Source: Isoetes taiwanensis (taxonomy: Eukaryota > Streptophyta > Lycopodiopsida > Isoetales > Isoetaceae). Taken from it: a DNA stretch of 64,000 nt. Below are positions 21,990 to 31,728 of the stretch, piece after piece. Position 1 is the stretch's first letter. Every line of letters starts with the position of its first letter. The stretch covers positions 6,166,432 through 6,230,431 of the forward strand of contig JAJEKV010000062.1 of the NCBI GenBank assembly GCA_021234155.1. Reading direction: 5' to 3'. The notes beneath the pieces were generated by a model that worked only from the letters and a program-made list of their open reading frames with translations, did no database searches and was not told where the DNA came from. A program made the position numbers and the translations under genes.

Positions 21990-23310
21990 ATTACAACATT
22001 GTTGTAGATGCAAAGACAAAAAATCGTAAGATCGCATGTCAAATAGAGTGGATCAACAAAGTTAGGTATGTTTCTAAAAGAGTAATGTACATGACTGTTT
22101 TGTTCACTACTTCTTGTCCCCATTGTTTGATTTTGTACACATTGTAAGCGTTCTGCTGGGTCGCTGTAACCAGAAGTCTCCACAGTTTCTCTCCACCTTG
22201 TATCAGCAGCATACAAATTTGATATTAGTACATATGATGCAGCTTCCTCAGGATCCAACTCAAGAACATATTGTGTGGCATGTTTTGCAACTTGTGTCTC
22301 TCCATGAACTGCACATGCATCAAAAAATGCTGTCCAGACTATTGCAGTGGGTTCATATATCATATTTAACATAAAATCAGCAGCTTCATAAATCCATCCT
22401 GCATGAATAAATGACATAAGTAATGCATTTCATGTTATTGTGTTCCTCTTCTTTATTTTATTGAACGTGCTTAATGCCTCAACAAGAGAATCACATTTAC
22501 CATACATATGGATCAAGGCATTTCCCACAATTCCATTGAGATTGTACTTATTTCTTAAGATATGAACATGCAACCCCTTCCAAGCATCCAAATCTGACAA
22601 TCCAGCACACGCAGAGAGCATACTGACATAAGTAATTGTGTCTGGTGGCACGGCATGTTGCAATGATTGCATTCCAAGAAGCCACATTGTGTTCAAACAT
22701 CCTCTAAAATAACCTTTTAGCATCATCCAAGCTATAGCACCTGCCATACATATAAACAAGGGCATTTTCAACGGTGCTGTCCATGCCAATCTTGTCGTTG
22801 ATGCAAGCATGCATGAACTTGCCCTTTGCTAAGTCTCCAGCCTTGGCACAGGCATCTAGCACACTAACAAATGTAGCATTATCTGGCAGCATGCCTTCCA
22901 GTTGCATCATATTGAAAAGTTGAAGAGCCTCCTTTCCATTATTATTCTGTGCATATGCTGAGGTCAAAGCATTCCATGACATCAGATTTTGGGAAGGCAT
23001 TTTTCTGAATATTATGTGAGCATCCTTCAAGCTGTTGCATTTCCCATACACGTTGACAAGAGCCATTTGCAACAACAAGATCAGACTCAAGCTCATTTAA
23101 GAATGTAAGCATTTATTCTTCTTGCCTCAGAAATAAGCATGAGACAGGTACAAGCATCAATAACATTAAGAACTGAAACTTTATTAGGCATTACTCCTTG
23201 AATTGTCATCTCTTGAAATATTTGGAGGGCACTTCTTCCATCAGTATGTTTTGCATACATACAAATCATAGTAGGACATGAGATGACGTCCCGAAATATT
23301 TTTCTGCAAA
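21990..23310 (-). pseudogene. Captured PPR (PLS-class) gene fragment
   Basis: Reading the minus strand from about 23310 downward gives consecutive PLS-type PPR repeats: MICMYAKHTDGRSALQIFQE, then ALVNVYGKCNSLKDAHIIF, NLMSWNALTSAYAQNNNGKE, VENALVYMYGRCYSLDDAKR, VGNALIHMYGKCDSLVEAL, and finally an E-motif-like block (ACAVHGETQVAKHATQYVLE, YVLISNLYAADTRWRE). Frameshifts fall near 23060 and 22715, and a TGA replaces Trp near 22432 (IT-stop-NALL). There is no start and no DYW domain. It lies within the CACTA element on the same strand as the phosphatase fragment. An intact copy would bind organelle RNA in a base-specific way. Confidence 0.85.
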
Positions 23311-23593
23311 AGCTTAGGATAGAGGCATGGATGGTGCCATTGGGATTTGTGTAACAAATTTGTTCTTTTTAAGAAAATGCTACACAGGTTACTTACCAAA
23401 AGCAGAATATGATGATAGTATGATAACATGTGCTGATGCTCTATGGATTGAATACCAAAGAGGTGATGTACTCCCTGAATCATTACATAGCGTGTGATAT
23501 CTGTGCATACATGGTTTGAATGGAATTGTTTCTCCTTGATTGAATGGACACGTCAAACATGTCTCTGAGAAGGTACCTCAAATATCTACTTAC

Positions 23594-24666
23594 AATATCA
23601 AGCCCATAATCAAGTTCGTGATTACCAGTAGTCCACAACCAAGATTGATAAGCTGCACTTGATTCAATAAATCGTCCCCATGTGTCCAATCCTTCATTGT
23701 TGTCAAATGGATAATGGTCTACATAGGATAGGTCACCAACAAATAGCATAGCCTGACCATTGCTCCTCAGATAATGCTGTAATGTTTTCACTGAGTCATA
23801 TGTTTGCCCGTGGTCTCCTGCATCAGATCAATTTTTTTATCCTTTCCATATATAGTTTGTATATCAAGACATCATGAATGCGTTTTCTAGAAACAGCTGG
23901 ATCCAAACATGTGGCAAATGTTCTTACCAATGATGCCAAATATATATGCAGAATCTAGGCCTACTCTTGTGGAGTAAAAATCCAAAACTCACGAGCATAT
24001 TCCCCAGAGCTAAGCTTGTAATAATATTTTGTCTCATACTGCAAAGAAATTAAGTTCAGATTAGATTCACGAGCTTTCAAAGCAGGCTCTGTTGAAGGAT
24101 ATTTAAGTACTTGCATTTTTTTAAATTCATCCCAGAGGCACACGCAGAAAAAAAATTCAAATAACAGGAACAATACTTTGAAAACGCAAGCTTGAGAAGT
24201 AAAGACTGTCATTAGTAGATGAATGAAAAAGACACAAAGAAAGCAGGGACTGTTAAAAATTACATGGGTGCATAAAAAAGAACATCTACATGAAAGCAGC
24301 AGATGAACAACGTGCCTTAAGATCATGAATTAAGCAATGGTGAAGGAACCCTGATGTATAATTATAAAAATTGTAGGTTATGACTGAGCCATTTGAGACA
24401 AAATCGTGTTGGCCTTGCACTTGTCCATAATAGACCTCGCTACTTCTAGCCTTGGCAGTAATAACCCATGACACAATAACTGAGTCGCCTTCATAGTTTC
24501 CTTGTGTGAGATGCACCTGGAATGTCAACATTTAATCCTATTCAAAATATCAAGTGATGCGATCATAATAAAACAATTGTTTCCTCACCTGTTGAGGTGC
24601 ATTATAACCTGGAGGAATCCATAAATATTCACTATCAGGTGGAAGATCAACAAATGGTTCAAGATT
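23594..24666 (-). pseudogene. Captured purple acid phosphatase gene fragment with introns
   Basis: Four exons with plausible splice sites are visible on the minus strand: 24666-24589 (PFVDLPPDSEYLWIPPGYNA), 24516 to about 24312 (VHLTQGNYEGDSVIVSWVIT ... SEVYYG, the N-terminal fibronectin-like domain), 24038-23928 (YYYKLSSGEYAREFWIFTP ... YIFGIIG) and 23817-23594 (GDHGQTYDS, VGDLSYVDHY, WLWTTGNHELDYG). The last exon carries metal-ligand motifs GDxG, GDxxY and GNHE. Exon 3 lacks one base after FWIFTPQ and goes out of frame, and the donor after exon 2 is GC rather than GT. The C-terminal half, with the later histidine ligands, and any signal peptide are missing. Retained introns point to capture at the DNA level, not by retrotransposition. 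An intact enzyme would hydrolyse phosphomonoesters outside the cell or in the vacuole. Confidence 0.88.
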
Positions 24667-24669
24667 CTG

Positions 24670-26595
24670 CAAGCATATTTACTTGTTCTCCCAGTATTGC
24701 AGGGAGCATTTTGAGAAATGATAGTGCAAAGTGCCCAAACAAAATAGAAGCTACCACTTTGTGTCCTCATGTAATGCCCCTGGAACAAAGACAATGGTTG
24801 ACTCTGAGATTTGAACATTGAGAAGTTGTTCAAGCATGCACCGATGCAATTGTATCTGCTGCAAAGTAGTGAAGGTCGAGTTTGCCTTCGAATTCTGAAA
24901 TCTCGTTAGGCACCAAGCAAACAAGCCAGATAAGTTGTGTTGCTGCTGATCCCGCCTGAGAAAGGAAAGACGAAAAGCCTTCCAACGCAAATGACAAGAC
25001 GCAAAGCCTGGGGTCTGTTATTCCTTCCAAATAAATGGAAGAATCACTGTTCATCATAGATCATATGCTTGTAATAAATTCCCCTTTGAATTAACAAGAA
25101 AGATTCTTATCATCTCTTGAATCTGCTTTGAGAAAAGGAATTGTCATTTCGATGAAATTTAGGACAGGGCAGATAAGCATGTTCTTGCATACAGGGATCC
25201 GCCATAGATAAGAATGCCATAGATATTTCTCAGCGATAGAAGCAATGGCCATCTTGATCTCAAAGCCATTAAAGCCATTAACAACAAGGCGTGAAAAAAA
25301 ACGCTCCGCAGCTGACAAAAAAACTGTAAATCCAACGAATGAAAATAAAATAAAAAAATCCACGGCTAAAATTGCGCACAGATTATCCTAAAACTCTATT
25401 ATTACTATATATAGATATAGATGATTGTTCAAACTTTGGAGAGCTTGGCATTTTTTACAGCACTCTAGAACTGCATTCTTCAATTTTCTAGCATAAAAGT
25501 GTCTAAACTTTGCTAAATATGAAATTAATTGCATATTTCCATATTTTTCCGCTATCATTTGATATCAATTGAAGTCGCCAAACCTATTTTGCTTAAAAAT
25601 GCTGCATGAGGTTCAAGAATTATTTCTCTCTTATTATTACAAGTTGTGACTTACTTTTCGTGACTTACTTTTTTTATGTTTATATATTTTATTAGTATCA
25701 TTATTAACTAAAGAAATTATTGTACAAAATTCAAAATAAAAATATGGGTTAAAGTGCTTCAATAAACCCCATCTATAAGTCTCATAAGGTTAGTAAATGA
25801 TGCATTCTAATTAACTCTATATAGGAATTTACTTTATCAACATAAATATAGTGTAACTAGGGTATAACCATACATTATCTAGATCTAAACAAGATCTAAT
25901 ATAATAGGATGAACATAAAAAAAGGTTCCAAAGTGCATTGATCATACCCTTATAGGTCTAAAACTCAATAATAATGTAGGTAATGATGGTTATTGATGAA
26001 TAGAAGACAATATCACGAAGTTTAGCCATGACTATAAATAAGACTTTCCGTACCTGTTTTTCTAGTTCATCTAAAATATTAACTTATTGCACTACATTTC
26101 TCCCATAAGCCTTTTAAATGGCTCAATATATGATAAAAAGGGATATTGAGGTCCTTGTTGTGGTCTTATTAGGAAAAAAATGAAGAAACCTACTTACTTT
26201 CCACTATTATAAAGTTAGACAATGTGTGGCTGCTCCAAAGTGTTGTAGTCTAAGTAGGGCCATAGTACATATAGATCAACTTTTATGATAAGCTATAATT
26301 TTTGTAAATTTGAACCTTTGTTGGCAATATATATCTCAAATTTCATGTTAGAATAATATATTACAAGATTTGAATATAAATAAGCATAGACTATCTATAG
26401 GTCCAGGATTAAACCAACTGGATTGAGAAAATTTCTCTATTTATTTGCATTGGCTTTATTCATTTTGTCCTCTACAATGATATTATGATTTCTCATCGTC
26501 TATAAGATAATCTTTGAAAGGTGTAAGTGGACTTTCTCATACATTCAAACTAGCCCTTGACTACTTAATTTTTGTGCTTCGATATCAACTTTTAG
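24670..26595. other. CACTA interior, AT-rich, no gene
   Basis: The left part (24670-25370) may include intron or upstream sequence of the captured phosphatase gene; short open frames there match nothing convincing. From 25380 on the sequence is very AT-rich with no open frame of note. Confidence 0.45.
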
Positions 26596-26745
26596 ATAGA
26601 ATAGAATAGAATAGAATAGAATATGATTTTATCGTCCACGGAGACCAACTGGCCTATGGGACCCAAGTACAAAGAGAGAGCAGCAGGCGTATTACTACCA
26701 GGATTAAAAAACCCCTGCCCCGAAGGGTTTTCGGGGGAAAAACCT
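26596..26745 (+). repeat. Dispersed ~145-bp repeat, copy 1
   Basis: It starts with a run of GAATA pentamers, then TTTATCGTCCACGGAGACCA, GGCCTATGGGACCC, and ends with GGATTAAAAAACCCC followed by an inverted GGGTTTTCGGGGGAAAAACC. A second copy is at 46933-47073 outside the CACTA element, and the terminal hairpin alone recurs at 20572-20615 on the other strand. It has no coding capacity. Confidence 0.85.
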
Positions 26746-27949
26746 TAGTAGCAATCCTCCCTAATAAACTAATGTTATCATATATAATGTGATATAAACT
26801 ATATTATAAAGAATTGATTAAGATGATGATGTTCTTGACTTTTAAATGAAAGGTCATGTGGACCAATAATTGGCATCGGCATAGCAGTCTATCTTGATCT
26901 TCTTTAGTCATGCCTTTTCATATTTTTTCTTGGTTCATCTTACATTGCTATCTTAACTTTGAGAAGCTTTGAAATATGGTGTTTGAAGTTCATTTTCAAG
27001 GCACAAATCTAGAGATCAAATATGGAAAACATTTGATGATAACTTAGAAGTAATACTAAAAGTTTTAGCCCAAACCTAGCAATAGATATTTTTTATTGAT
27101 AGAGGATCTCATGAAATACTAATATCCTAAAATTCAGCTTGAGATTGAATAAGGTAAAGAAGTTATTGATTTAAATGAACCTGTGGACCGGTAATGGTCT
27201 TAGCTACAGAAACCTTTATTGATTTATCACGATTGTGCCTTTTGCTCTTTTTCTTTACTTGTTTTTTCATTGGTTTCATATCCATACAAGCATTCATATA
27301 TGATTTTTTCAATGACATACAATTTCAATAAATTTCCTTCAAATATAACAAAATAAGCATCAATTAAAAGTCACTTAAAATTGTTACTATAAGTCGAAGC
27401 TGAAGCTTCAAATTACAGGCCAACAAATATTTTTTATGCATGAAGCAATTAGTTAACTACTTATATACCAAATTTCAAGTAAAAAATCATTTTCATGCAA
27501 AAGTTATAGAATTTTAATTGAAACAGCCTTCTGGGAACCATTATTGGTCCACAGAAGACTGAAAACTGTTTTGACCCTGTCATGTTTGAGTGACTATATC
27601 TTCCTTTCTAGACTTCAGATTGGAACAAGGTTTTTTGTGTATCCATCCTTATCTCGTATAGAAAAATAACATTATAATGAACAAAAATAAAAAACAATCT
27701 TTTTATTGAGACAGTTTTACATTATGTAAACATGAAGCAAACTGGACTTGACCCCCCTTGATTCACCTAAACATAACTTTCAATTTTAGGGGTATATGCA
27801 TTTTTAACTATTTTTCTTGTGCAACATGACTGCCATATATTAACATATAGAAAGGGTTTAACTGAATTTTATGTCATTGATTTTATATGAATTTTAAAGC
27901 GAACTGTACAAATGGACCATTTATGGTTCATCAAGGGACAACTCTAGTG
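26746..27949. other. CACTA right subterminal region
   Basis: AT-rich non-coding sequence. Words related to the left-end palindrome recur: GTGGACCAATAATTGG (about 26869), GTGGACCGGTAATGGTC (about 27186), GGAACCATTATTGGTCCAC (about 27535) and GGACCATTTATGG (about 27914). They are spaced as expected for transposase-binding subterminal repeats. It ends in the right terminal inverted repeat. Confidence 0.6.
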
Positions 27950-28360
27950 TTAAGGCACTTTTCTCACGGTTACCTGAGATTACTGCCGGGATGTGCGTAG
28001 ATCATTTTATAAATGGTCTATAGAATGCTAGCATTCGCAGATATTTGTTGTTGGCCGAACCTGCTGATTTTGAGCTAGCTGTTAAGATTGCCAAGATACT
28101 GGTAGGCAGAGAAGAATCCAAGAAGATACAAAACTTTGTTAATTGGAAAGCAAAAAGGGCCGAGGAAACTTCTCGAGGATCTGCTCCTTCTAAGAAGCAG
28201 AAGAATGATTCCAAGGACAAGTCCACTGCAGGCAAGGCCAAGGAAGGTGATACTAAAACAGATAAACCAAATGGGTGTTATCGTTGTGGGGTGGTCGGGC
28301 ACTTTGCTTTGGAATGTACCAAGCCTCGCAAGAAAGTTTTGATAGGACCGCAAAGGTAAG
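27950..28360 (+). pseudogene. gag 3' half with CCHC zinc knuckle, internal region C
   Basis: It resumes gag after the CACTA element: FSRLPEI-type block, then LLAEPADFELAVKIAKILVG, a lysine/serine-rich linker, and the nucleocapsid knuckle CYRCGVVGHFALEC (C-x2-C-x4-H-x4-C) near 28278-28320. This is the only copy of the nucleocapsid in the array, since A and B lost it. The knuckle binds genomic RNA during packaging in this family. Confidence 0.9.
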
Positions 28361-28826
28361 TGATAAGCCAGAGGTTAAGGCATTATCGGTTATCGCCCGA
28401 GAGAAAATGGTAAGCCTTACTTCGCGCTCTTATGCAAATAAAGTTATAAGATTGCTAGGTAGAATCATTAATAAAAACTTGGTTGTTTTGGTTGATTCTG
28501 GAAGCACTTATAATTTTATTTCTACAGATCTGGCACACGATCTGGGGCTAGAGTTGAACGAGGTGGCTCCGTATGTGGTTGAGTCTGAGGCCAGGCCACA
28601 AACTCAATGTCACAATGAGCAAGCAGGGGGTGTTTGCTTTGAGTTGTTGGACAAAGAGTCGCGGGTTGTGACATCTATGTGCATAGATTTAGACATTGCT
28701 CAGTTGAAACGATATGATGTCATACTAGGCATGAAATGGTTACAACATGACGAACCACAAATTCTCTGGCCAACACACACCTTAATTTTCAATTTGCCAT
28801 CAAGTGCGGCATGTCGAATCTGGTAG
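28361..28826 (+). pseudogene. Retropepsin-like protease, internal region C
   Basis: The frame from 28275 continues past gag and contains LVVLVDSGSTYNFISTDLAHD. Asp-Ser-Gly is the catalytic triad of the retrotransposon aspartic protease, and the hydrophobic ILGMKWLQ block lies about 80 residues later (LKRYDVILGMKWLQHDEP), as expected. The frame ends at a stop at about 28824, before the RT, where intact relatives read through. The enzyme would process the gag-pol polyprotein. Confidence 0.88.
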
Positions 28827-28860
28827 ACTCCTGTCAGCCACTCAGGCTTAAAAAGTTTTC

Positions 28861-29433
28861 AAAGTTAATACAAATGCTTTTTCGTTAATGTATTTAAGGA
28901 ATGAAGGTTTGGTTGTCAAACTGTGTAACTCATTACTGGTTAACACTGGAGTAAACCCTGAGGTAGATCAAAGACTAAAAGGTCTTTTGAATACTTTCTG
29001 GGATGTGTTTCCAGAAGAGTTACCCGAGGGGCCACTGCCCTCGCGGGGTGTCGAGCACAAAATTGAGCTTGAACCTGGGGTTAAGCCCATGGCACGTGCT
29101 CCCTACCGATTAAGTCCTCTGGAGCTTGAAGAGGTTAAAAAGCAAGTGAAGGAGTTATTAAGCAAAAGTTTTGTACGTCCAAGTAAATCACCTTTTGCGA
29201 GTCCCGTGTTGCTCGTTAAGGAAAAGGACGATACTATGCAGATGTGCATAGATTACCACGCACTTAACAAAGCAACTATAAAGGATCGATATCCTTTACC
29301 TAGAGTCGATGATATTCTGGATCATCCTGGAGGATAAAACTGGTTCACCAAGATAGACCTCTGAAGCGGATATCATCAGATTAAGATTCAGGAATGAAAA
29401 GAGATTAAATCTGCATTCAGAACTCATCAAGGT
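28861..29433 (+). pseudogene. Reverse transcriptase N-terminal part, internal region C
   Basis: From 28888 the frame gives [20 protein letters not shown] and the RT entry [40 protein letters not shown] and [15 protein letters not shown] stop in place of the usual Ala/Tyr context follows (29336), and another within the DLxSGYHQI block. It is cut at 29433 by the Mutator-like element after RTHQG. The catalytic-Asp block lies beyond that insertion (35899 on). Confidence 0.9.
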
Positions 29434-29602
29434 GGGGGAAACTTAAATGTAGTTTTTTACCGAAGTGTTTTGGGTGTTTTTTTTCCAAAAATTGAGATAT
29501 TCTAGTGCGGGTACCACCTGGTATGACACTATCATACTTCATTGTGAAGGCGGGAAAACAGAGTAGTAGATGAGGAAAGAATAGAGCGATCCTGTAGCAG
29601 AC

Positions 29603-30127
29603 ATGGTAACCACGAGGCTTCAACAGGGAGAAAATGGCCTACGCATGCAGCGAGCACTCTCTGAATCGCTTCTGGATAGATTGAATGGCTTACAGAAGGA
29701 GATCTTAAGAAATTTCAAGAAAAGACACGGCAGCGAGTTCCAAAGCTGTGTTAGTCGACTAGAGAAGGTAGGGGCTCATACAGGAGGAGCAGACGAAGAG
29801 GCAGACGCAATGGGGAAGCAAGAACAAGTACATTACATTCTACAGCTGAAAAGGGAAGTAATCAGATGCAAGGCACTGAAAATAATGCTGAAAACGACCG
29901 AGCTGTGGCTGAACAATGATCTCAAGTGCCAGTTCGAGAGAAACTACCACCTCTTCCAACAGAAAAGGGAAGCACATGTGCTGTTATTGTTGGACGGGAC
30001 GCAGCACAATGCAAAAGTACTTGACAATCTCTTGGCGATCTTCGGCAACAAACTGGAATATTCAGTCACACTAGAAGACATGATATGCGAAAATGAAAGC
30101 GGACCATTGCCGCTTGGATCAGTATAG
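29603..30127 (+). CDS. 174-aa hypothetical protein in the MULE
   Basis: Intact frame with an ATG at 29603 in a purine-rich context, about 170 bp inside the left end of the element. The product is hydrophilic and mostly helical, with basic stretches (FKKRHGSEFQ, LKREVIRCKALKIMLK) and an acidic patch (GADEEADAM). I recognise no domain. It may be an accessory protein of the element or a captured exon. It is one of the few uninterrupted frames in the nested region, which suggests recent arrival or chance. Confidence 0.4.
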   Translation: MVTTRLQQGENGLRMQRALSESLLDRLNGLQKEILRNFKKRHGSEFQSCVSRLEKVGAHTGGADEEADAMGKQEQVHYILQLKREVIRCKALKIMLKTTELWLNNDLKCQFERNYHLFQQKREAHVLLLLDGTQHNAKVLDNLLAIFGNKLEYSVTLEDMICENESGPLPLGSV

Positions 30128-30147
30128 ATGAATCGTGGTATGCTTGT

Positions 30148-30374
30148 AGACCAATGTTCTTGTGAAACGTTGCTTCTTCACTTTTTGTTGATGCTTTGTT
30201 TTAACAGTTCATAAAATACAAAGTTAAAAAATATTTGCAAACATAACTTGTATGCATATTCGTGTAGACAGATGTACTTGTGAAACGTTGCTTGTTCACT
30301 TGTTTTTGATACTTTGTTTTAACAGTTCATAAAACGTAAAGTTCAAAAATATTTGCAATCATAACTTGCATGCG
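30148..30374. repeat. ~115-bp tandem duplication
   Basis: Two adjacent units (about 30148-30263 and 30265-30374) share TAGACxxATGTxCTTGTGAAACG, TTGTTTTAACAGTTCATAAAA and ATATTTGCAAxCATAACTTG in order, with about 10-15 percent divergence. It lies just after the 174-codon frame, possibly in its 3' region. Confidence 0.8.
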
Positions 30375-30419
30375 TAACAAATATCGATCTAAGATAGCAA
30401 TTATCAATCCATGTCATTC

Positions 30420-31090
30420 TTCATCTGCCTCATCATCTACATAAATACATCTTCTTATCCTCTTTTTGGCTGGTAACAAAATTGGTGACTCAATCAGCTC
30501 CATAAGATAGGCTGCTTGAGCTGCATAAGGTGGCAGCATGCTGTTGGCAATGGGAGATCAGTTAGTCAAATATCTGAAAAAACAACGAAAGGACTTGAAA
30601 TATTTCAGAATCAAATACCAACTAGTCATCTGGTTCATCCACATCCTCGGCCATAATGTCTGCCTCATCAACATTTGCAGAAATATCTTCAATGGCATGT
30701 TCTTTAACAATTAACCTATTTGTTTGTCTAGATTGAACATGCGTGCACATAATTGAGGGGTTTGTGTTACATCAAAATTATGTAGAAGGTGCAAGACGTC
30801 AATGACATGGAATCTAAATGGCCTTGCATGGAATTATTGTGCGACGTGCCCAATAAAAAAACTGACAATTTCTTAAGAAATCTATGGTCGCTTGGAGTTG
30901 AAAACTGAACATGTTAGAGTAGCATTGGAAAATATGGTGTTTTATTGCTATAAGTGGCAATGAAGTTTTTTATACAACCACGATATTCAGCCTTTGCAAG
31001 GCATAGATTGCACCTTTCAAACTATGTCCACTCTATTTGAGTACCTCAAGGGCAACATCTTGGAATTTGTTATCCATTTTGATTAGAAGC
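30420..31090 (-). pseudogene. Decayed minus-strand coding remnant in the MULE
   Basis: Several blocks read as protein on the minus strand: ALEVLK then SGHSLKGAIYALQRLN (about 31060-30980), FHARPFRFHVIDVLHLLHNF and DVTQTPQLCARMFNLDKQ (30830-30720), HAIEDISANVDEADIMAEDV ending in a stop (30690-30625), and SPIANSMLPPYAAQAAYLME to a stop (30560-30408). Stops and frame changes separate them. The blocks could be exons of one gene, ending in an acidic tail, or unrelated. I do not recognise the family. Confidence 0.4.
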
Positions 31091-31720
31091 GGTTATTATC
31101 TCAAAGGATTTTGCAAGTAAACTAAAGGTTATTATTCATTACCATAACTTCCACCATAGACACAAAGGGTCTATAAAATGTTTCTCCTTAATTTAGCTTT
31201 TGAAGTAAATTATACAGAAACTTATTCCTATATAACTCAAAATCAATATTAATAAGTGTTGTTGATGAAATTGCATATATGGATGCAAGGGCGAAAAGAT
31301 ATTGAACATACATGCAAAACATATACAGGATGCCGCCCACATCTTCTACAACTTACAAATGCGAACCTTCGAATATTTTCATATGGCAGTTTAATTACAA
31401 TCGAGTTTACTATCCAATAAAGTCAAAGTCTGTTAAATAAATAACCATTACTATTATGTTTGAAGCATTGACTAATACACCCTCTAATACTCTCATTCTG
31501 TTTACATTCCACTGTAGCTACTCATTCCATCACCTAAATAGGCATCCCACCCTACCTCTATTTTTCTACCCATTTCGAGCACCCAAGACTAATGCCCGGC
31601 ATTGCCGGGCACACGTTCCTAGTGTACTATTGTTTGCCTAACAGAATTACAGAACAAGACTAGCTGTCCATACTGGTGAGCACACACATCCCATTAAAAA
31701 AGCAGAATGCAGAAGTCAAG
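31091..31720. other. MULE interior, no gene recognised
   Basis: AT-rich, with one small open frame at 31456-31641 that lacks any recognisable motif. I see nothing else here. Confidence 0.4.
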
Positions 31721-31728
31721 TCAAGCGG

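Larger units (their letters stand above)
19012..27949. mobile_element. Non-autonomous CACTA (En/Spm-type) transposon, 8.9 kb, with captured host gene fragments
   Basis: The left end reads CACTAGAGTTGTCC and the right end is its reverse complement GGACAACTCTAGTG, so the terminal inverted repeat is at least 14 bp and begins with the superfamily hallmark CACTA. It sits inside gag. The flanks join to give the uninterrupted sequence seen in copies A and B (ACAGAGCTTAGGGCAC), with TTAG on the left and TTAA on the right as an imperfect target duplication. Just inside the left end is a perfect 34-bp palindrome (19029-19062), and half-site versions (GGACCATTTATGG and GTGGACC...TAATGG words) recur near 26869, 27186, 27536 and 27914, as expected of subterminal transposase-binding repeats. 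No transposase was found. The cargo is a purple acid phosphatase fragment, a PPR fragment and smaller inverted-repeat elements. Confidence 0.88.

Noticed and set aside
19012-27949. The purple acid phosphatase and PPR pieces as ordinary resident genes
   Set aside because: Both lie inside CACTA ends that are inserted in gag, both lack essential parts, and the phosphatase has a frameshift. They are captured fragments.
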